Below are positions 1 through 12,300 of a DNA stretch of 64,000 bases, piece after piece. This stretch comes from Delphinus delphis. Taxonomy: Eukaryota > Chordata > Mammalia > Artiodactyla > Delphinidae. The notes under the pieces are model-generated. The model was not told the origin of the DNA, did no database searches, and was given only the letters and a program-made list of their open reading frames with translations. The DNA is taken from contig NC_082703.1 of assembly GCF_949987515.2 (NCBI RefSeq), positions 8,208,680 through 8,272,679 on the forward strand, in the 5' to 3' direction. Every line of letters starts with the position of its first letter. Positions within the stretch are counted from its first letter, which is position 1. A program made the position numbers and the translations under genes.

Positions 1-3000
1 CCTTGGTAAATTTAAGAAAACTGAAATCATATCAAGTATCTTTTCTGATCACAGTGCTATGACACTAGATATCAATTACAGGACAAACCTGTAAAAAAAA
101 TACAAAACACATGGATGCTAAACAGTATGCTACTAAATAACCAAGAGATCACTGAAGAAATCAAAGAGGAAATCAAAAAATTCCTAGAAAAAAATGACCA
201 TGAAAACACGATGACCCAAAACCTATGGGATGCAGCAAAAGCAATTCTAAGAGGGAACTTTATAGCAACACAATCCTACCTCAAGAAACAAGAAACACTT
301 CAAATAAACAACCTAACCTTACACCTAAAGCAATTAGAGCAAGAAGTACAAAGAAACCCCAGCATAAGCAGAAGGAAAGCAATCATATGAGATAAGAAAT
401 AAATGAAGGAAACAATAGCAAAGATCAATAAAATGGAAAGATGGTTCTTTCAGAAAATAAACAAAATTGATAAACCATTAGCAGGAGTCATCAAGATAAA
501 AAGGGAGAAGACTCAAATCAAAAGAATTAGAAATGAAAAAAGAAGAAGAAACAAGTGACACTGGAGAAATACAAAGGAGCATGAGACAAGCAACTATATG
601 CGAATAAAATGTACTACCTGGAATAAATGGACAAATTTTTAGAAAAGCACAACTTTTCGAGACTGAACCAGGAAAATAGAAAATATAAACAGACCAATCA
701 CAAGGATTGAAATTGAAACTGTGAATAAAAACCTTTCAACAAACAAAAGCCCTAGACGAGATGGATTCACAGGCGAATTCTATCAGACATTTAGAGAAGA
801 GCTAACACCTATCCTTCTCAAATTCTTCCAAAATATAGCAGAGGGAGGAGCACTCCCAAACTCATTCTACGAGGCCACCATCACCCTGATAACAAAACCA
901 GACAGAGATGGCGCAAAAAAAGAAAACTACAGTCCAATATCACTGATGAATGTAGATGCAAAAATCCTCAACAAAATACTAGCAGACAGAATCCAACAGC
1001 AAATTAAATTGATCATACACCATGATCAAGTGGGGTTTATCCCAGGAATGCAAGGATCTTTCAGTATACACAAATGAATCAATGTGATACAGTATACTAA
1101 CAAACTGAAGGAGAAAAACTATATGATCATCTCAATAGATGCAGAAAAAGCTTTTGACAAAATTCAACACCCATTTATGATAAAAACCCTCCAGAAAGTA
1201 GGCATAGTGGAAACTTACTTCAACATAATAAAGGCCATATATGACAAACCCACAGCCAACATCATTCTCAATGGTGAAAAACTGAAACCATTTCCACTAA
1301 GATCAGGAACGAGACAAGGTTGCCCACTCTCACCACTATTATTCAACATAGTTTTGAAAATTTTAGCCACAGCAGTCAGAGAAGAAAAAGAAATAAAAGG
1401 AATCCATATTGGAAAAAAAGTAAAACTGTCACTGTTTGCCGATGACATGATACTATACATAGAGAATCCTAAAGATGCTACCAGAAAACTACTAGGACTA
1501 ATCAATGAATCTGGTAAAGTAGCAGGATACAAAATTAATGCACAGAAATCTCTTGCATTCCTATACGCTAATGATGAAAAATCTGAAAGAGAAATTAAGG
1601 AAACACTCCCATTTACCACTGCAACAAAAGGAACAAAATACCTAGGAATAAACCTACCTAAGGAGACAAAAGACCTGTATGCAGAAAACTATAAGACACT
1701 GATGAAAGAAATTAAAGATGATTCAAACAGATGGAGAGATATACCATGTTCTTGGATTAGAAGAATCAATATTGTGAAAATGACCATACCACCCAATGCA
1801 ATTTACAGATTCAGTGCAATCCCTATCAAACTACCAATGGCATTTTTCACAGAACTAGAACAGAAAATTTCACAATTTGTATGGAAACACAAAAGACCCG
1901 GAATAGCGCAATAAATCTTGAGAAAGAAAAATGGAACTGGAGGAATCAGGCTCCTGGACCTCCGACTATACTACAAAGCTACAGTAATCAAGACAGTATG
2001 GTACTGGCATAAAAAACAGAAATATAGACCAATGGAACAGGATAGAAAGCCCAGACATAAACCCATGCACATATGGTCACCTTATCTTTGATAAAGGAGG
2101 CAGGAATATACAATGGAGAAAAGGCAGCCTCTTTAATAAGTGGTGCTGGGAAAACTGGACAGCTACATGTAAAAGAATGAAATTAGAACACTCCCTAACA
2201 CCATACACAAAAATAAACTCCAAATGAATTAAAGACCTAAATGTAAGGCCAGACACTATAAATCTCTGAGAGGAAAGCATAGGCAGAACACTGTATGACA
2301 TAAATCACAGCAAGATCCTTTTTGATACATCTCCTAGAGAAATGGAAATAAAAATAAACAAATGGGACCTAATGAAACGTAAAAGCTTTTGCACAGCAAA
2401 GGAAACCATAAAGAAGACAAGAAGACAACCCTCAGAATGGGAGAAAATATTCCCAAACGAAGCAACTGACAAAGGATTAATCTCCAAAATATACAAGCAG
2501 CTCATGTAACTCAATATCGAAAAAACGAACAACCCAATCTAAATATGCGCAGAAGACCTAAATAGACATTTCTCCAAAGAAGATATACAGGCTGCCAACA
2601 AACACATGAAAGGATGTTGAACATCATTAATCATTAGAGAAATGCAAATCAAAACTACAATGAGGTATCACCTCACACTGGTCAGAATGGCCATCATCAA
2701 AAATATCTACAAACAATAAATGCTGGAGATGGTGTGGAGAAAAGGGAACCCTCTTGCACTGTTGGTGGGAATGTAAATTGATACAGCCACTCTGGAGAAC
2801 AGTATGGAGGTTCCTTAAAAAACTAAAAATAGAACTACCATACGACCCAGCCATCCTACCACTGGGCATATACCCTGAGAAAACCATAATTCAAAACGAG
2901 AAATGTACCACAATGTTCATTGCAGCTGTATTTACAATAGCCACTGCATGGAAGCAACCTAAGTGTCCACTGACAGATGAATGGATCAAGAAGATGTGGC

Positions 3001-3155
3001 ACATATGTACAATGGAATATTACTCAGCCATAAAAGGAAACGAAATTGAGTTATTTGTAGTGGGGTGGATAGACCTAGAGTCTGTCATACAGAGTGAAGT
3101 AAGTCAGAAAGAGAAAGACAAATACTGTATGTTAACACATATATATGGAATTTGA
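1..3155 (+). pseudogene. LINE-1 ORF2 (endonuclease-reverse transcriptase), broken, copy A
   Basis: Pieces of one ORF2 lie in several frames: 115-390 (linker after the endonuclease), 721-1077 (start of the RT domain, [15 protein letters not shown]), 1084-1914 (RT core, with the catalytic FADD motif intact at 1435-1446), and 2754-3155 (C-terminal region with HCWWECK and the ending THIYGI). Between them are frameshifts and stops, for example around 390-720 and 1915-2750. The family protein nicks DNA and copies L1 RNA at the nick (target-primed reverse transcription). This copy cannot make a whole protein. Confidence 0.94.
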
Positions 3156-3515
3156 AAAAAAAAAGGTTCTGATGAACCTAGGGGCAGGACAGGAATAAAG
3201 ACGCAGACATAGAGAATGGACTTGAGGACACAGGGAGGGGCAAGGGTAAGCTGGGACGAAGTGAGAGAGTGGCATGGACATATATACACTACCAAATGTA
3301 AAACAGATAGCTAGTGGGAAGCAGCCGCATAGCACAGGAAGATCAGCTCGGTGCTCTGTGTCCACCTAGAGGGGTGGATAGGGACGGTGGGAGGGAGACG
3401 CAAGAGGGAAGAGATATGGGGATATATGTATACGTGTAGCTGATTCACTTTGTTATACAGCAGGAACTAAGACAACATAGTAAAGCAATTACACTGCAAT
3501 AAAGATGTTAAAAAA
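1..3515 (+). mobile_element. LINE-1 element (copy A), left end outside the window
   Basis: The sequence starts inside ORF2, at the end of the endonuclease domain, and runs through reverse transcriptase, the Cys-rich C-terminal region and a 3' UTR ending near 3515 with an ataaagatgt tail. The 3' UTR (about 3156-3515) has the G-rich stretch gggagggagacgcaagaggg and belongs to a different 3' UTR type from copies B and C. Several stops and frameshifts show that it is dead. The window begins inside it, so its 5' end and target duplication cannot be judged. Confidence 0.95.
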
Positions 3516-5359
3516 TAATACAGAGGATATAGTCCATCTTTGTAGTTGTCATTCATTTAGTCAAATTGAGTATTTATTATGTGCTGGATACCATTTGCTG
3601 GCATTGAATCCTTACTGAGGGCACTCTTTCTGTACCTAAACAACATGCACACACTGTACCTACATTAGCTGATTCCCATTAGCAACTTTCTCAAAGAACT
3701 ACCATTTAAGCTACTCTGCCTTATGGTTTAATTGCTATAGAACAAGCATTTGGTCTTACAACAAAAATATGTGCAGGAAGTTAGGTGAAATATCTTCTTT
3801 CACTGTTATGGATAAAAAAGCAAATAACTACCTTTTCTTAAAGATGAACAAAGTTTGCAAAACCTCACATTGGTACACATGTAGTTCTTGGAATAAAAAT
3901 ATATGAAGGAAAGAGTCTGTTCAAGGATGTACCACAGGCTTTTTCATTTGTTCCTTCCCATCCATCTCAAGACCTAGAGAACACTGTCTCAGAGTCACAC
4001 TAGATGGCAAAGACCATGAGTGACAGCTGGTCCCAAATCAGAAACATAATGAAGGGACTTCAGCCACCATTTTGTACGTTGGTTGGTTGGTGCATGAGGC
4101 ATAAAGAGCAGGGCCAGTAAACTCCAGTTCAAAAAGCAGCTCTTGAATAATATCAGAGGGTGAGTGTCTCTCAATAGCATCCTCATTACCAGGCAAGAGT
4201 GAAGAAGCTCTCTCCAGGGAAATAGAGCACACCATTTCCCCGCACCCTTTTGATTTAAACCTGTGAAAAACTCCAATTAGCATCAAGATACACCAGTGCC
4301 AACAGAGTAAGCTGAATTCTCCTGTTAAGATAGGATCTGTGTGTGTTTATTTCATCATCAGAGTTTAATATACTGGTACTGCCCAATCCTAGACTGCCCC
4401 AGACCAATTAGAGAGGACTATGAAAGTGGAAACCCTAATCCCATTGGTCACATTCATCTATAAAATGGGCTCAGTATCACCGGCTCCCTCTCAATTTTAC
4501 AGATGTATTACAGAGATAAAAGGGCTATTCCACAAAGTGCTTTGGGGATTTTAGACAAAAGGTGAGGCAAAACTACATACAAACTCATTTATTCTATGTA
4601 CCTGGGAAACTTGACCTCCACATGACATCTAAATAAAACAATGTTTGTTGTGACGACTGAACCCGAGTTGAGCTAGAATACGTTTGTGATTCAATCTTAT
4701 AGAAAATGTGTGATTATAACAAATAAGACGAAACAGGTAAACTCCTTCAGAGTACAATTCTGTTTATGGACTTCACATAAAAACAAAGAGTGCTACAAAT
4801 TAGGAACCATGTTAGGAAACTAGTTATTGGACCTTTACTTACAAAACTAAGCAATTCATTATTTGATATGCTTGGGCATGATCATATTATAATCTAACCT
4901 TCTATGTTTCAAACATTTCTTCCTTATTAGTTGAATGGGAGAAGATTTATTAGAGCTTTCCCCATAGGAAATCAGAATGACTACAGGAACAGACCTCAGG
5001 CAGACATGTAGAACTGTTCCCACTAGGGAATAGAGTCTGTGAAAATGACTTGTGATTTGTCGACTGTCAAGAGTAAACACACAGGATGGTGGCCAGGGTT
5101 ATTTTCAATGGTACTGGGGTTCCTTGCTGAGTTAGCGGGAGTGCAGCGGGGGTCTCCAAAACGTTTGGATGGGCAAGATACACAAAGACCTCCTGAGAAC
5201 AGGAGGAAAGGATATCCTACTCGGGGAGCCAATGGGAATCTCCACACCTTGAGGCACTTTCCTTGGCAGTGTAATTCCCTCACTGGGAATGCGAGAGCCA
5301 GGGAAGGATTCTGTGGTGTCACCTGTCTATGGGGCAGTCTCTGTATACGTCTTTACCTA
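3516..5359. other. Unique intronic DNA, no gene seen
   Basis: About 1.8 kb of non-coding, mostly AT-rich sequence. The minus-strand frames at 3995-4286 and 4859-5080 are short, overlap each other in different frames and show no family resemblance. Degenerate old repeats may be present but none was recognisable. Confidence 0.6.
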
Positions 5360-5805
5360 AATCAATGGTTATCCTGGGGGCAATGTTGCCCACCAATTAA
5401 GGGGAGACATTTGTCAACATCTGGAATCATTTCTGATTGGCTCAACTGAGGTGGGAGGGGGTTTTCTACTGACATTGAGTGGGTGGAGCCCAGGGATGCT
5501 ACTAACCTTCCTACAAATCCCCCTGCTGAAAAAAATCACTGGGCTGCAAATTTCAATAGTGCTGGGGGCTTCCCTGGTGGCGCAGTGGTTGAGAGTCAGC
5601 CTGCCGATGCAGGGGACACGGGTTCGTGCCCTGGTCCGTGAAGATCCCACATGTCGCGGAGCGGCTGGGCCCGTGAGCCATGGCCGCTGAGCCTGCGCGT
5701 CCAGAGCCTGTGCTCCGCAACGGGAGAGGCCACAACAGTGAGAGGCCCGTGTTCCGCAGAAAAAAACCCAAAAAACAATAGTGCTGAGGTTTGGGAAACC
5801 CAGCC
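5360..5805 (+). mobile_element. Ancient interspersed repeat (DNA-transposon-like), split by a SINE
   Basis: The text around 5365-5440 (gttatcctgggggcaatgtt, then ggggagacatttgtcaacat) and the ending caatagtgctgaggtttggg resemble an old mammalian-wide MER-type repeat that often ends in tcaatagtgccgaggttgag. I recognise the pattern but cannot name the family. The CHR SINE at 5565-5775 sits within its last 30 bp and duplicated caatagtgctg. The plus-strand frame at 5039-5449 partly overlaps it and is not considered a gene. Confidence 0.5.
5565..5775 (+). mobile_element. CHR SINE (tRNA-derived, cetacean type)
   Basis: It has the pol III A box tggcgcagtgg and a B-box region ggttcgtgccc, followed by the CHR body and an A-rich tail. 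An 11-bp target duplication, caatagtgctg, is present at 5554-5564 and 5776-5786. The copy is close to other copies here, suggesting a fairly recent insertion. Frames crossing it, on both strands, are SINE artefacts. Confidence 0.95.
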
Positions 5806-5819
5806 TAAGTCAAAAGAAT

Positions 5820-6160
5820 GTATCCTTGATACAAATGAACTTATTTACAAAACAGAAACAGATCCACAGCTTAAAAAACAAACTTATGGTTACCAAAGGG
5901 GAAAGGTGAGGGGAAGGGATAAATTAGGAGTTTGGATTAACATATACACACTACTATATATAAAATAAACAACAAGGACCTACCGTATCGCACAGGAAAC
6001 TCTACTCAATATTCTGTAACAAATTATAAGGGAAAAGAATCTGAAAAAGAATGGATATATGTATAACTGAATCACTTTGCTGTACACCTGAAACTATCAC
6101 AACTTTGTAAGTCAACTATACTCCAATGTAAAATAAAAAATTAAATTAAAAAATAAAAGG
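5820..6160 (+). mobile_element. LINE-1 3' UTR fragment, 5'-truncated
   Basis: It contains the typical artiodactyl L1 3' end: acaaggacctac, then tgaatcactttgctgtacac, then a tail near 6120-6160. It is older and of a different 3' UTR type from copies A, B and C. It includes no coding part beyond the very end of the element. Confidence 0.9.
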
Positions 6161-6264
6161 TGATATCAAATCACACACAGAAAAAACACTGTACCCTTTA
6201 TTTGTTTAATTTTACGTCCTTCACCATCTCCTTTGTGACAGATGCTCAGTTACTAAAAACTATT

Positions 6265-7212
6265 TATTTTTATTTATTTATTTAACATCTTTATTGGCGT
6301 ATGATTGCTTTACAATGGTGTGTTAGTTTCTGCTTTACAACAAAGTGAATCAGTTATACATACACATATGTTCCCATATCTCTTCCCTCTGGCATCTCCC
6401 TCCCTCCCACCCTCCCTATCCCAGCCCTCTAGCTGGTCACAAAGCACCGAGCTGATCTCCCTGTGCCATGCAGCTGCTTCCCACTAGCTATCCACCCTAC
6501 GATTGGTAGTGTATATATGTCCATGCCACTCTCTCACTTCGTCACAGCTTACCCTTCCCCCTCCCCATATCCTCAAGTCCATGCTCTAGTAAGTCTTTGT
6601 CTTTATTCCCGTCTTACCCCTAGGCTCTTCATGACATTTTTTTTTCTTAGATTCCATATATATGTGTTAGCATACGGTATTTGTTTTTCTCTTTCTGACT
6701 TACTTCACTCTGTATGACAGACTCTAGGTCCACCCACCTCACTACAAATAACTCTATTTCGTTTCTTTTCATGGCTGAGTAATATTCCATTGTATATATG
6801 TGCCACATCTTCTTGATCCATTCATTTGTTGATGGACACTTAGGTTGCTTCCATGTCCTGGCTATTGTCAATAGAGCTGCAGTGAACACTGTGGTACATG
6901 ACTCTTTTTGAATTATGGTTTTCTCAGGGTATATGCCCAGGAGTGGGATTGCTGGGTCATATGGTAGTTCTATTTGTAGTTTTTTAAGCAACCTCCATAC
7001 TGTTCTCCATAGTGGCTGTATCAATTTACATTCCCACCAACAGTGCAAGAGTGTTCCTTTTTCTCCACACCCTCTCCAGCATTTATTGTTTGTAGATTTT
7101 TTTTTATTATGGCCATTCTGACCAGTGTGAGATGATATCTCATTGTAGTTTTGATTTGCATTTCTCTAATGATTAATGACGTTGAGCATTCTTTCATGTG
7201 TTTTTTGTACGG
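6265..7212 (-). mobile_element. LINE-1 3' fragment, inverted relative to copies A and B
   Basis: Read on the minus strand it runs from the Cys-rich end of ORF2 (HCWWECK, minus frame 6647-7048) through the stop and the 3' UTR to an A-rich tail at the left end (about 6265-6285). It is of the same 3' UTR type as copy A. About 950 bp remain. The flanks aaaactatttattttta on the left and aaaatctattttta near 7216-7231 may be an imperfect target duplication. Confidence 0.92.
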
Positions 7213-7466
7213 TAGGTATAAAATCTATTTTTACACCCTGCTTTCCATGTCCTCCACCCCCGAAATCGATTTACACAAATGAGTGTAGATCAATAGCTCC
7301 TGCATAAAGCCAGGCAAGTGTGATTAGAATTGGGCAGCAGGTAATCAGAACTCTAAATGACTAGGAAAAATCTAATCACTATAGAGTTTTGCTTATTCTG
7401 TGGTCTTCCTGCTATACACCTCTTCTCAGTCAAAAATACGATCATCCAAGATTTCTACTGTCTTCG
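7213..7466. other. Unique intronic DNA between two L1 copies
   Basis: About 250 bp with no recognised feature, between the 5' truncation point of the minus-strand L1 and the 5' start of copy B. Confidence 0.6.
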
Positions 7467-7555
7467 AGCAGAAGCAAGAAGAACTACAATCCTGCAGCCT
7501 GTGGTACAAAAACCACATTCACAGAAAGACAGACAAGACGAAAAGGCAGAGGGCT

Positions 7556-8235
7556 ATGCACCAGAGGAAGGAACAAGATAAAACACCAGAAAAACGACTA
7601 AATGAAGTGGATATAGGCAGTATTCCAGAAGAAGAACGGAGAAGTGACCTGGAAGACAGAATGGTGGAATTCACTGCTGCGGAACAGAATAAAGAAAAAA
7701 GAATGAAAAGAAATGAAGACAGGCTAAGAGACCTCTGGGACAACACTAAACACAACAACATTCGCATTATAGGGGTACCAGAAGGAGAAGAGAGAGAAAA
7801 TATTTGAGGAGATTATAGTCGAAAACTTCCCTAACATGGAAAAGGAAATAGCCACCCAAGTCCTGGAAGTGCAGAGTGTTCCATACAGGATAAACCAAGG
7901 AGAAACACGCCGAGACACATAGTATCCGAACTGGTAAAAATTAAAGACAAAGAAAAATTACTGAAAGCAGCGAGGGAAAAACAACAAAAAACATACAAGG
8001 GAACTCCCATAAGGTTAACGGCTGATTTCTCAGCAGAAACTCTACAAGCCAGAAGGGAGTGGCATGACATATTTAAAGTGATGAAAGGGAAAAACCTACA
8101 ACCAAATTACTCTACCCAGCAAGGACCTCATTCAGATTTGATGGAGAAATCAAAAGCTTTACAGACAAGCAAAAGCTAAGAGAATTCAGCACCACCAAAC
8201 CAGCTCTACAACAAATGCTAAAGGAACTTCTCTAA
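7556..8235 (+). pseudogene. LINE-1 ORF1 (RNA-binding protein), internally shortened and frameshifted
   Basis: The start ATG at 7556 gives MHQRKEQDKTPEKRLNEVDI, the usual N-terminus in this L1 lineage. The frame stays open to 7807, passing EDRMVEFTAAEQNKEKRMKR and NIRIIGVPEGEE (start of the RNA-recognition domain), then shifts. The rest (around [19 protein letters not shown]) ends at the taa at 8233-8235. The whole spans only about 226 codons, clearly short of the 300 or more usual for mammalian ORF1p. The missing part is most of the coiled coil, between residue 24 and the SDLEDRM motif. ORF1p normally trimerises through that coil and packages L1 RNA. Confidence 0.9.
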
Positions 8236-8293
8236 GTGGGAAACACAAGAGAAGAAGAGGACTTACAAAAACAAACCCAAAACAATTAAGAAA

Positions 8294-11200
8294 ATGGTAA
8301 TAGGAACATACATATCAATAATTACCTTAAACATGAATGGATTAAATGCTCCAACCAAAATACACAGGCTTGCTGAATGGATACAAAAACAAGACCCATA
8401 TATTTGCTGTCTACAAGAGACCCACTTCAGACCTAGAGACACATACAGATTGAAAGTGAGGGGATGGAAAAAGGTGTTCCATGCAAATGGAAATCAGAAG
8501 AGAGCTGGAGTAGCAATACTCATATCAGATAAAATAGATTTTAAAATAAAGATTGTTACAAGGGACAAGGAAGGACACTACATAATGATCAAGGAATCAA
8601 TCCAAGAAGATGATATAAGAATTAAAAATATATATGCACCCAATATAGAAGCACCTCAATGCATACGGCAAATGCTAACAGCTATAAAAGAGGAAATCGA
8701 CAGTAACACAATAATACTGGGGGAATTTAACACCTCACTTACACCAATGGACAGATCATCCAAACAGAAAATTAATAAGGAAACACAAGCTTTAAATGAC
8801 ACAATAGACCAGGTAGATTTAATTGATATATTTAAAGGATATTCCATCCAAAAACAGCAGATTACACTTTCTTCTCAAGTGCACATGGAATACTCTCCAG
8901 GACAGATCACATCTTGGGCCACAAATCAAGCATCAGTAAATTTAAGAAAACTGAAATCATATCAACCATCTTTTCTGACCACAAGGCTATATGATTAGAA
9001 ATCAATTACAGGGGGAAAAAACGTAAAAAACACAAACACATGGAGGCTAAATAATACGTTACTAAATAACCAAGAGATCACTGAAGAAATCAAAGAGGAA
9101 ATCAAAAAATACCTAGAGACAAATGACAATGAAAACACGATGATCCAAAACCTATGGGATGCAGCAAAAGCAGCTCTAAGAGGGAAGTTTAGAGCAATAC
9201 AATCCTATCTCAAGAAACAACAAACATCTCAAATAAACAGCCTAACCTTACACCTAAAGGAACTAGAGAAAGAAGAACAAAAACACCACAAAGTTAGAAG
9301 GAAAGGAATCATAAAGAGCAGAGCAGAAATAAATGAAATAGAAACAAAGAAAACAATAGCAAAGATCAATAAAACTAAAAGCTGGTTCTTTGAGAAGATA
9401 AACAAAATTGATAAACCTTTAGCCAGACGCATCAAGAAAAAGAGGGAGAACACTCAAATCAATAAAATTCAAAATGAAAAAGGAGAAGTTGCAACAGACC
9501 CCACAGAAATACAAAGCATCCTAAGAGACTACTACAAGCAACTCTATGCCAATAAAATGGACAACCTGAAAGAAATGGACAAATTCTTAGAAAGGTATAA
9601 CCTTCCAAGACTGCACCACGAAGAAATAGAAAATATCAACAGACCAATCACAAGTCATGAAATTGAAACTGTGATTAAAAATCTTCCAACAAACAAAAGT
9701 CCGGGACCAGATGGCTTCACAGGTGAATTCTATCAAAATTTTCGAGAAGAGCTAATACCCATCCTTCTCAAACTCTCCCAAAAAACTGCAGAGGAAGGAA
9801 CACTCCCTAACTCATTCTATAAGGCCACCATCACCCTGATACCAAAACCAGACAAAGATACCACAAAAGAAAATGAAATTACAGACCAGTATCACTGATG
9901 AATATAGATGCAAAAATCCTCAACAAAATACTAGGAAACAGAATCTAACAACACATAAAAAGGATAATACACCACGATCAAGCGGGATTTATCCCAGGGA
10001 TGCAAGGATTCTTCAATATACGCAAATCAATCAGTGATACACCATATTAACAAATTGAAGACTAAGAACTATGTGATCATCTACATAGGTGCAGAAAAAG
10101 CTTTTGACAAAATTCAACACCCATTTATGATAAAAACTCTCCAGAAAGCGGGCAGAGGGACCTACCTCAACATAATAAAGGCCATATACGACAAACCAAC
10201 AGCAAACATCATTCTCAATGGTGAAAAACTGAAAGCATTTCCTCTAATATCAGGAACAAGACAAAGATGTCCATTTTCACCACTATTATTCAATGTTATT
10301 TTGGAAGCCCTAGCCACGGCAATCAGAGAAGAAAAAGAAATAAAAGGAATCCAAATCGGAAAAGAAAACTGTCACTGTTTGCAGATGACATGATACTATA
10401 CAGAGAGAATCCTAAAGATGCCACCAGAAAACCCCTAGAGCTAATCAATGAATTTGGTAAAGTTGCAGGATACAAAATTAATGCACAGAATTCTCCTGCA
10501 TTCCTATACACTAATGATGAACAATCTGAAAGAGAAATTAAGGAAACACTCCCATTTACCATTGCAACAAAAAGAATAAAATACCTAGGAATAAACCTAC
10601 CTAGGGAGACAAAAGACTTGTATGTAAAGAACTATAAGACACTGCTGAAAGAAATTAAAGATGATACAAACAGATGGAGAGATACACCATGTTCTTGGAT
10701 TGGAAGAATCAATATTGTGAAAATGACTATACTACCCAAAGCAATCTACACATTCAATGCAATCCCTATCAAATTACCAATGGCATTTTTTACAGAACTA
10801 GAACAAAAAAAATCTTAAAACTTGTATGGAGACACAAAAGACCCCAAATAGCAAAAGCGGTCTTGAGGGAAAAAAAACGGAGCTGGAGGAATTAGTCTCC
10901 CTGACTTCAGACTATACTAAAAAGGTATAGTAATCAAGATAATATGGTACTGGCACAAAAACAGAAATACAGATCAATGGAACAGGATAGAAAGCTCAGA
11001 GATAAACCCATGCATCTATGGTCAACTAATCTATGACAAAGGAGGCAAGGATATACAATGGAAAAAAGACAGTCTCTTCAATAAGTGGTGCTGGGAAAAC
11101 TGGACAGCTACATGGAAAAGAATGAAATTAGAACACTCCCTAACACCATACACAAAAATAAACTCAAAATGGATTAGAGACCTAAAGGTAATACCGGACA

Positions 11201-12102
11201 CTATACAACTCTTAGAGGAAAACATAGGAAGAACACTCTTTGACATAAATCACAGCAAAATCTTTTTTGATCCACCTCCTAGAGTAATGGAAATAAAAAC
11301 TAAAATAAACTAATGGGACCTAATGAAACATAAAACCTTTTGCAAAGCAAAGGAAACTACAAACAAGATGAAAAGACAACCCTCAGAATGGGAGAAAATA
11401 TTTGCAAACGAATCAGTGGACAAAGGACTGATCTCCGAAATATATAAACCACTCATGCAGCTCAATACTAAAAAAACAAACAACCCAATCCACAAATGGG
11501 CGGGAGACCTAAATAGACATTTCTCCAAAGAAGACATACAGATGGCCAAGAAGCACATGAAAACTGCTCAACATCACTAATTATTAGAGAAATGCAAATC
11601 AAAACTACAATGAGGTATCACCTCACACCAGTTAGAATGGGCATCATCAGAAAATCTACAAACAGTAAATGCTGGAGAGGGTGTGGAGAAAGGGGAACCC
11701 TCTTGCACTGTTGGTGGGAATGTTAATTGATGCAACAGCTATGGAGAACACTATGGAGATTCTTTAAAAAACTAAAAACAGAACTACCATATGACCCAGC
11801 GGTCCCAATACTGGGCATATACCCAGAGAAAACCATAATTCAAAAAGACACATGCACCCCATTGTTCACTGCAGCACTATTTACAGTAGCCAGGTCATGA
11901 AGCAATTAAATGGTCATCCACAGACGAATGGATAAAGAAGATGTGGTACATATATACAGTGTTATATTACTCAGCCATAAAACGGAACGAAATTGGGTCA
12001 TTTGTAGAGATGTGGATGGATCTAGAGACTGTCATACAGAATGAAGTAAGTCAGAAAGAGAAAAACAAATATCGTATATTAACGCATATATGTGGACCCT
12101 AG
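8294..12102 (+). pseudogene. LINE-1 ORF2 (endonuclease-reverse transcriptase), broken, copy B
   Basis: The ATG at 8294 starts MVIGTYISIITLNMNGLN. The apurinic-type endonuclease domain keeps the Asn (LNMNGLN) and the Glu (QETHF), but the usual GDFN motif reads GEFN at about 8720-8731, changing a catalytic Asp. The frame breaks near 8850-8990, before the SDH motif. The next pieces are 9140-9898 (linker, [17 protein letters not shown]), 10034-10393 and 10267-10818 (RT core, FADD intact at 10378-10389), 11122-11313 and 11323-11580. The Cys-rich end near 11670-11730 follows out of frame. It has many frameshifts and cannot be active. Confidence 0.94.
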
Positions 12103-12300
12103 AAAAATGGTACAGATAAACCGGTTTGCAGGGCAGAAATAGAGATACAGATGTAGAGAACAAACGTATGGAGACCAAGGGGGGAAAGTGGTGGGGGAGG
12201 GGTGGTGTGATGAATTGGGACATACATATATACACTAATATGTATAAAATGGATAATAAGAACCTGCTGTTTAAAAAAATAAATAAAAATATAAAAAAAT

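Larger units (their letters stand above)
7467..12300 (+). mobile_element. Long LINE-1 element (copy B): end of 5' UTR, ORF1, ORF2, 3' UTR
   Basis: It begins in the last part of the L1 5' UTR (cagaagcaagaagaactaca), followed by a shortened ORF1 (7556-8235), a 58-bp spacer, ORF2 (8294-12102) and a short 3' UTR ending in A-rich sequence near 12300. The 3' UTR (cagggcagaaatagagatac, then aataagaacctgctg) differs from that of copy A and matches the minus-strand copy at 57.6 kb, so two L1 subfamilies are present. It is 5'-truncated and inactive. I found no clear target duplication. Confidence 0.94.

Noticed and set aside
1215..1619. 134-codon minus-strand frame inside L1 copy A
   Set aside because: Shadow of ORF2 reverse transcriptase; similar shadows occur at the same place in copy B (10323-10562).
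5565..5775. tRNA-like head with A and B boxes as a tRNA gene
   Set aside because: It belongs to a CHR SINE present in many copies; no cloverleaf with a proper acceptor stem and anticodon arm was seen.
5820..5850. tgatacaaat near 5827 and tgatatcaaat near 6162 as an L1 target duplication
   Set aside because: The left copy is part of the L1 consensus (gatacaaatgaacttat), so it is not flanking DNA.
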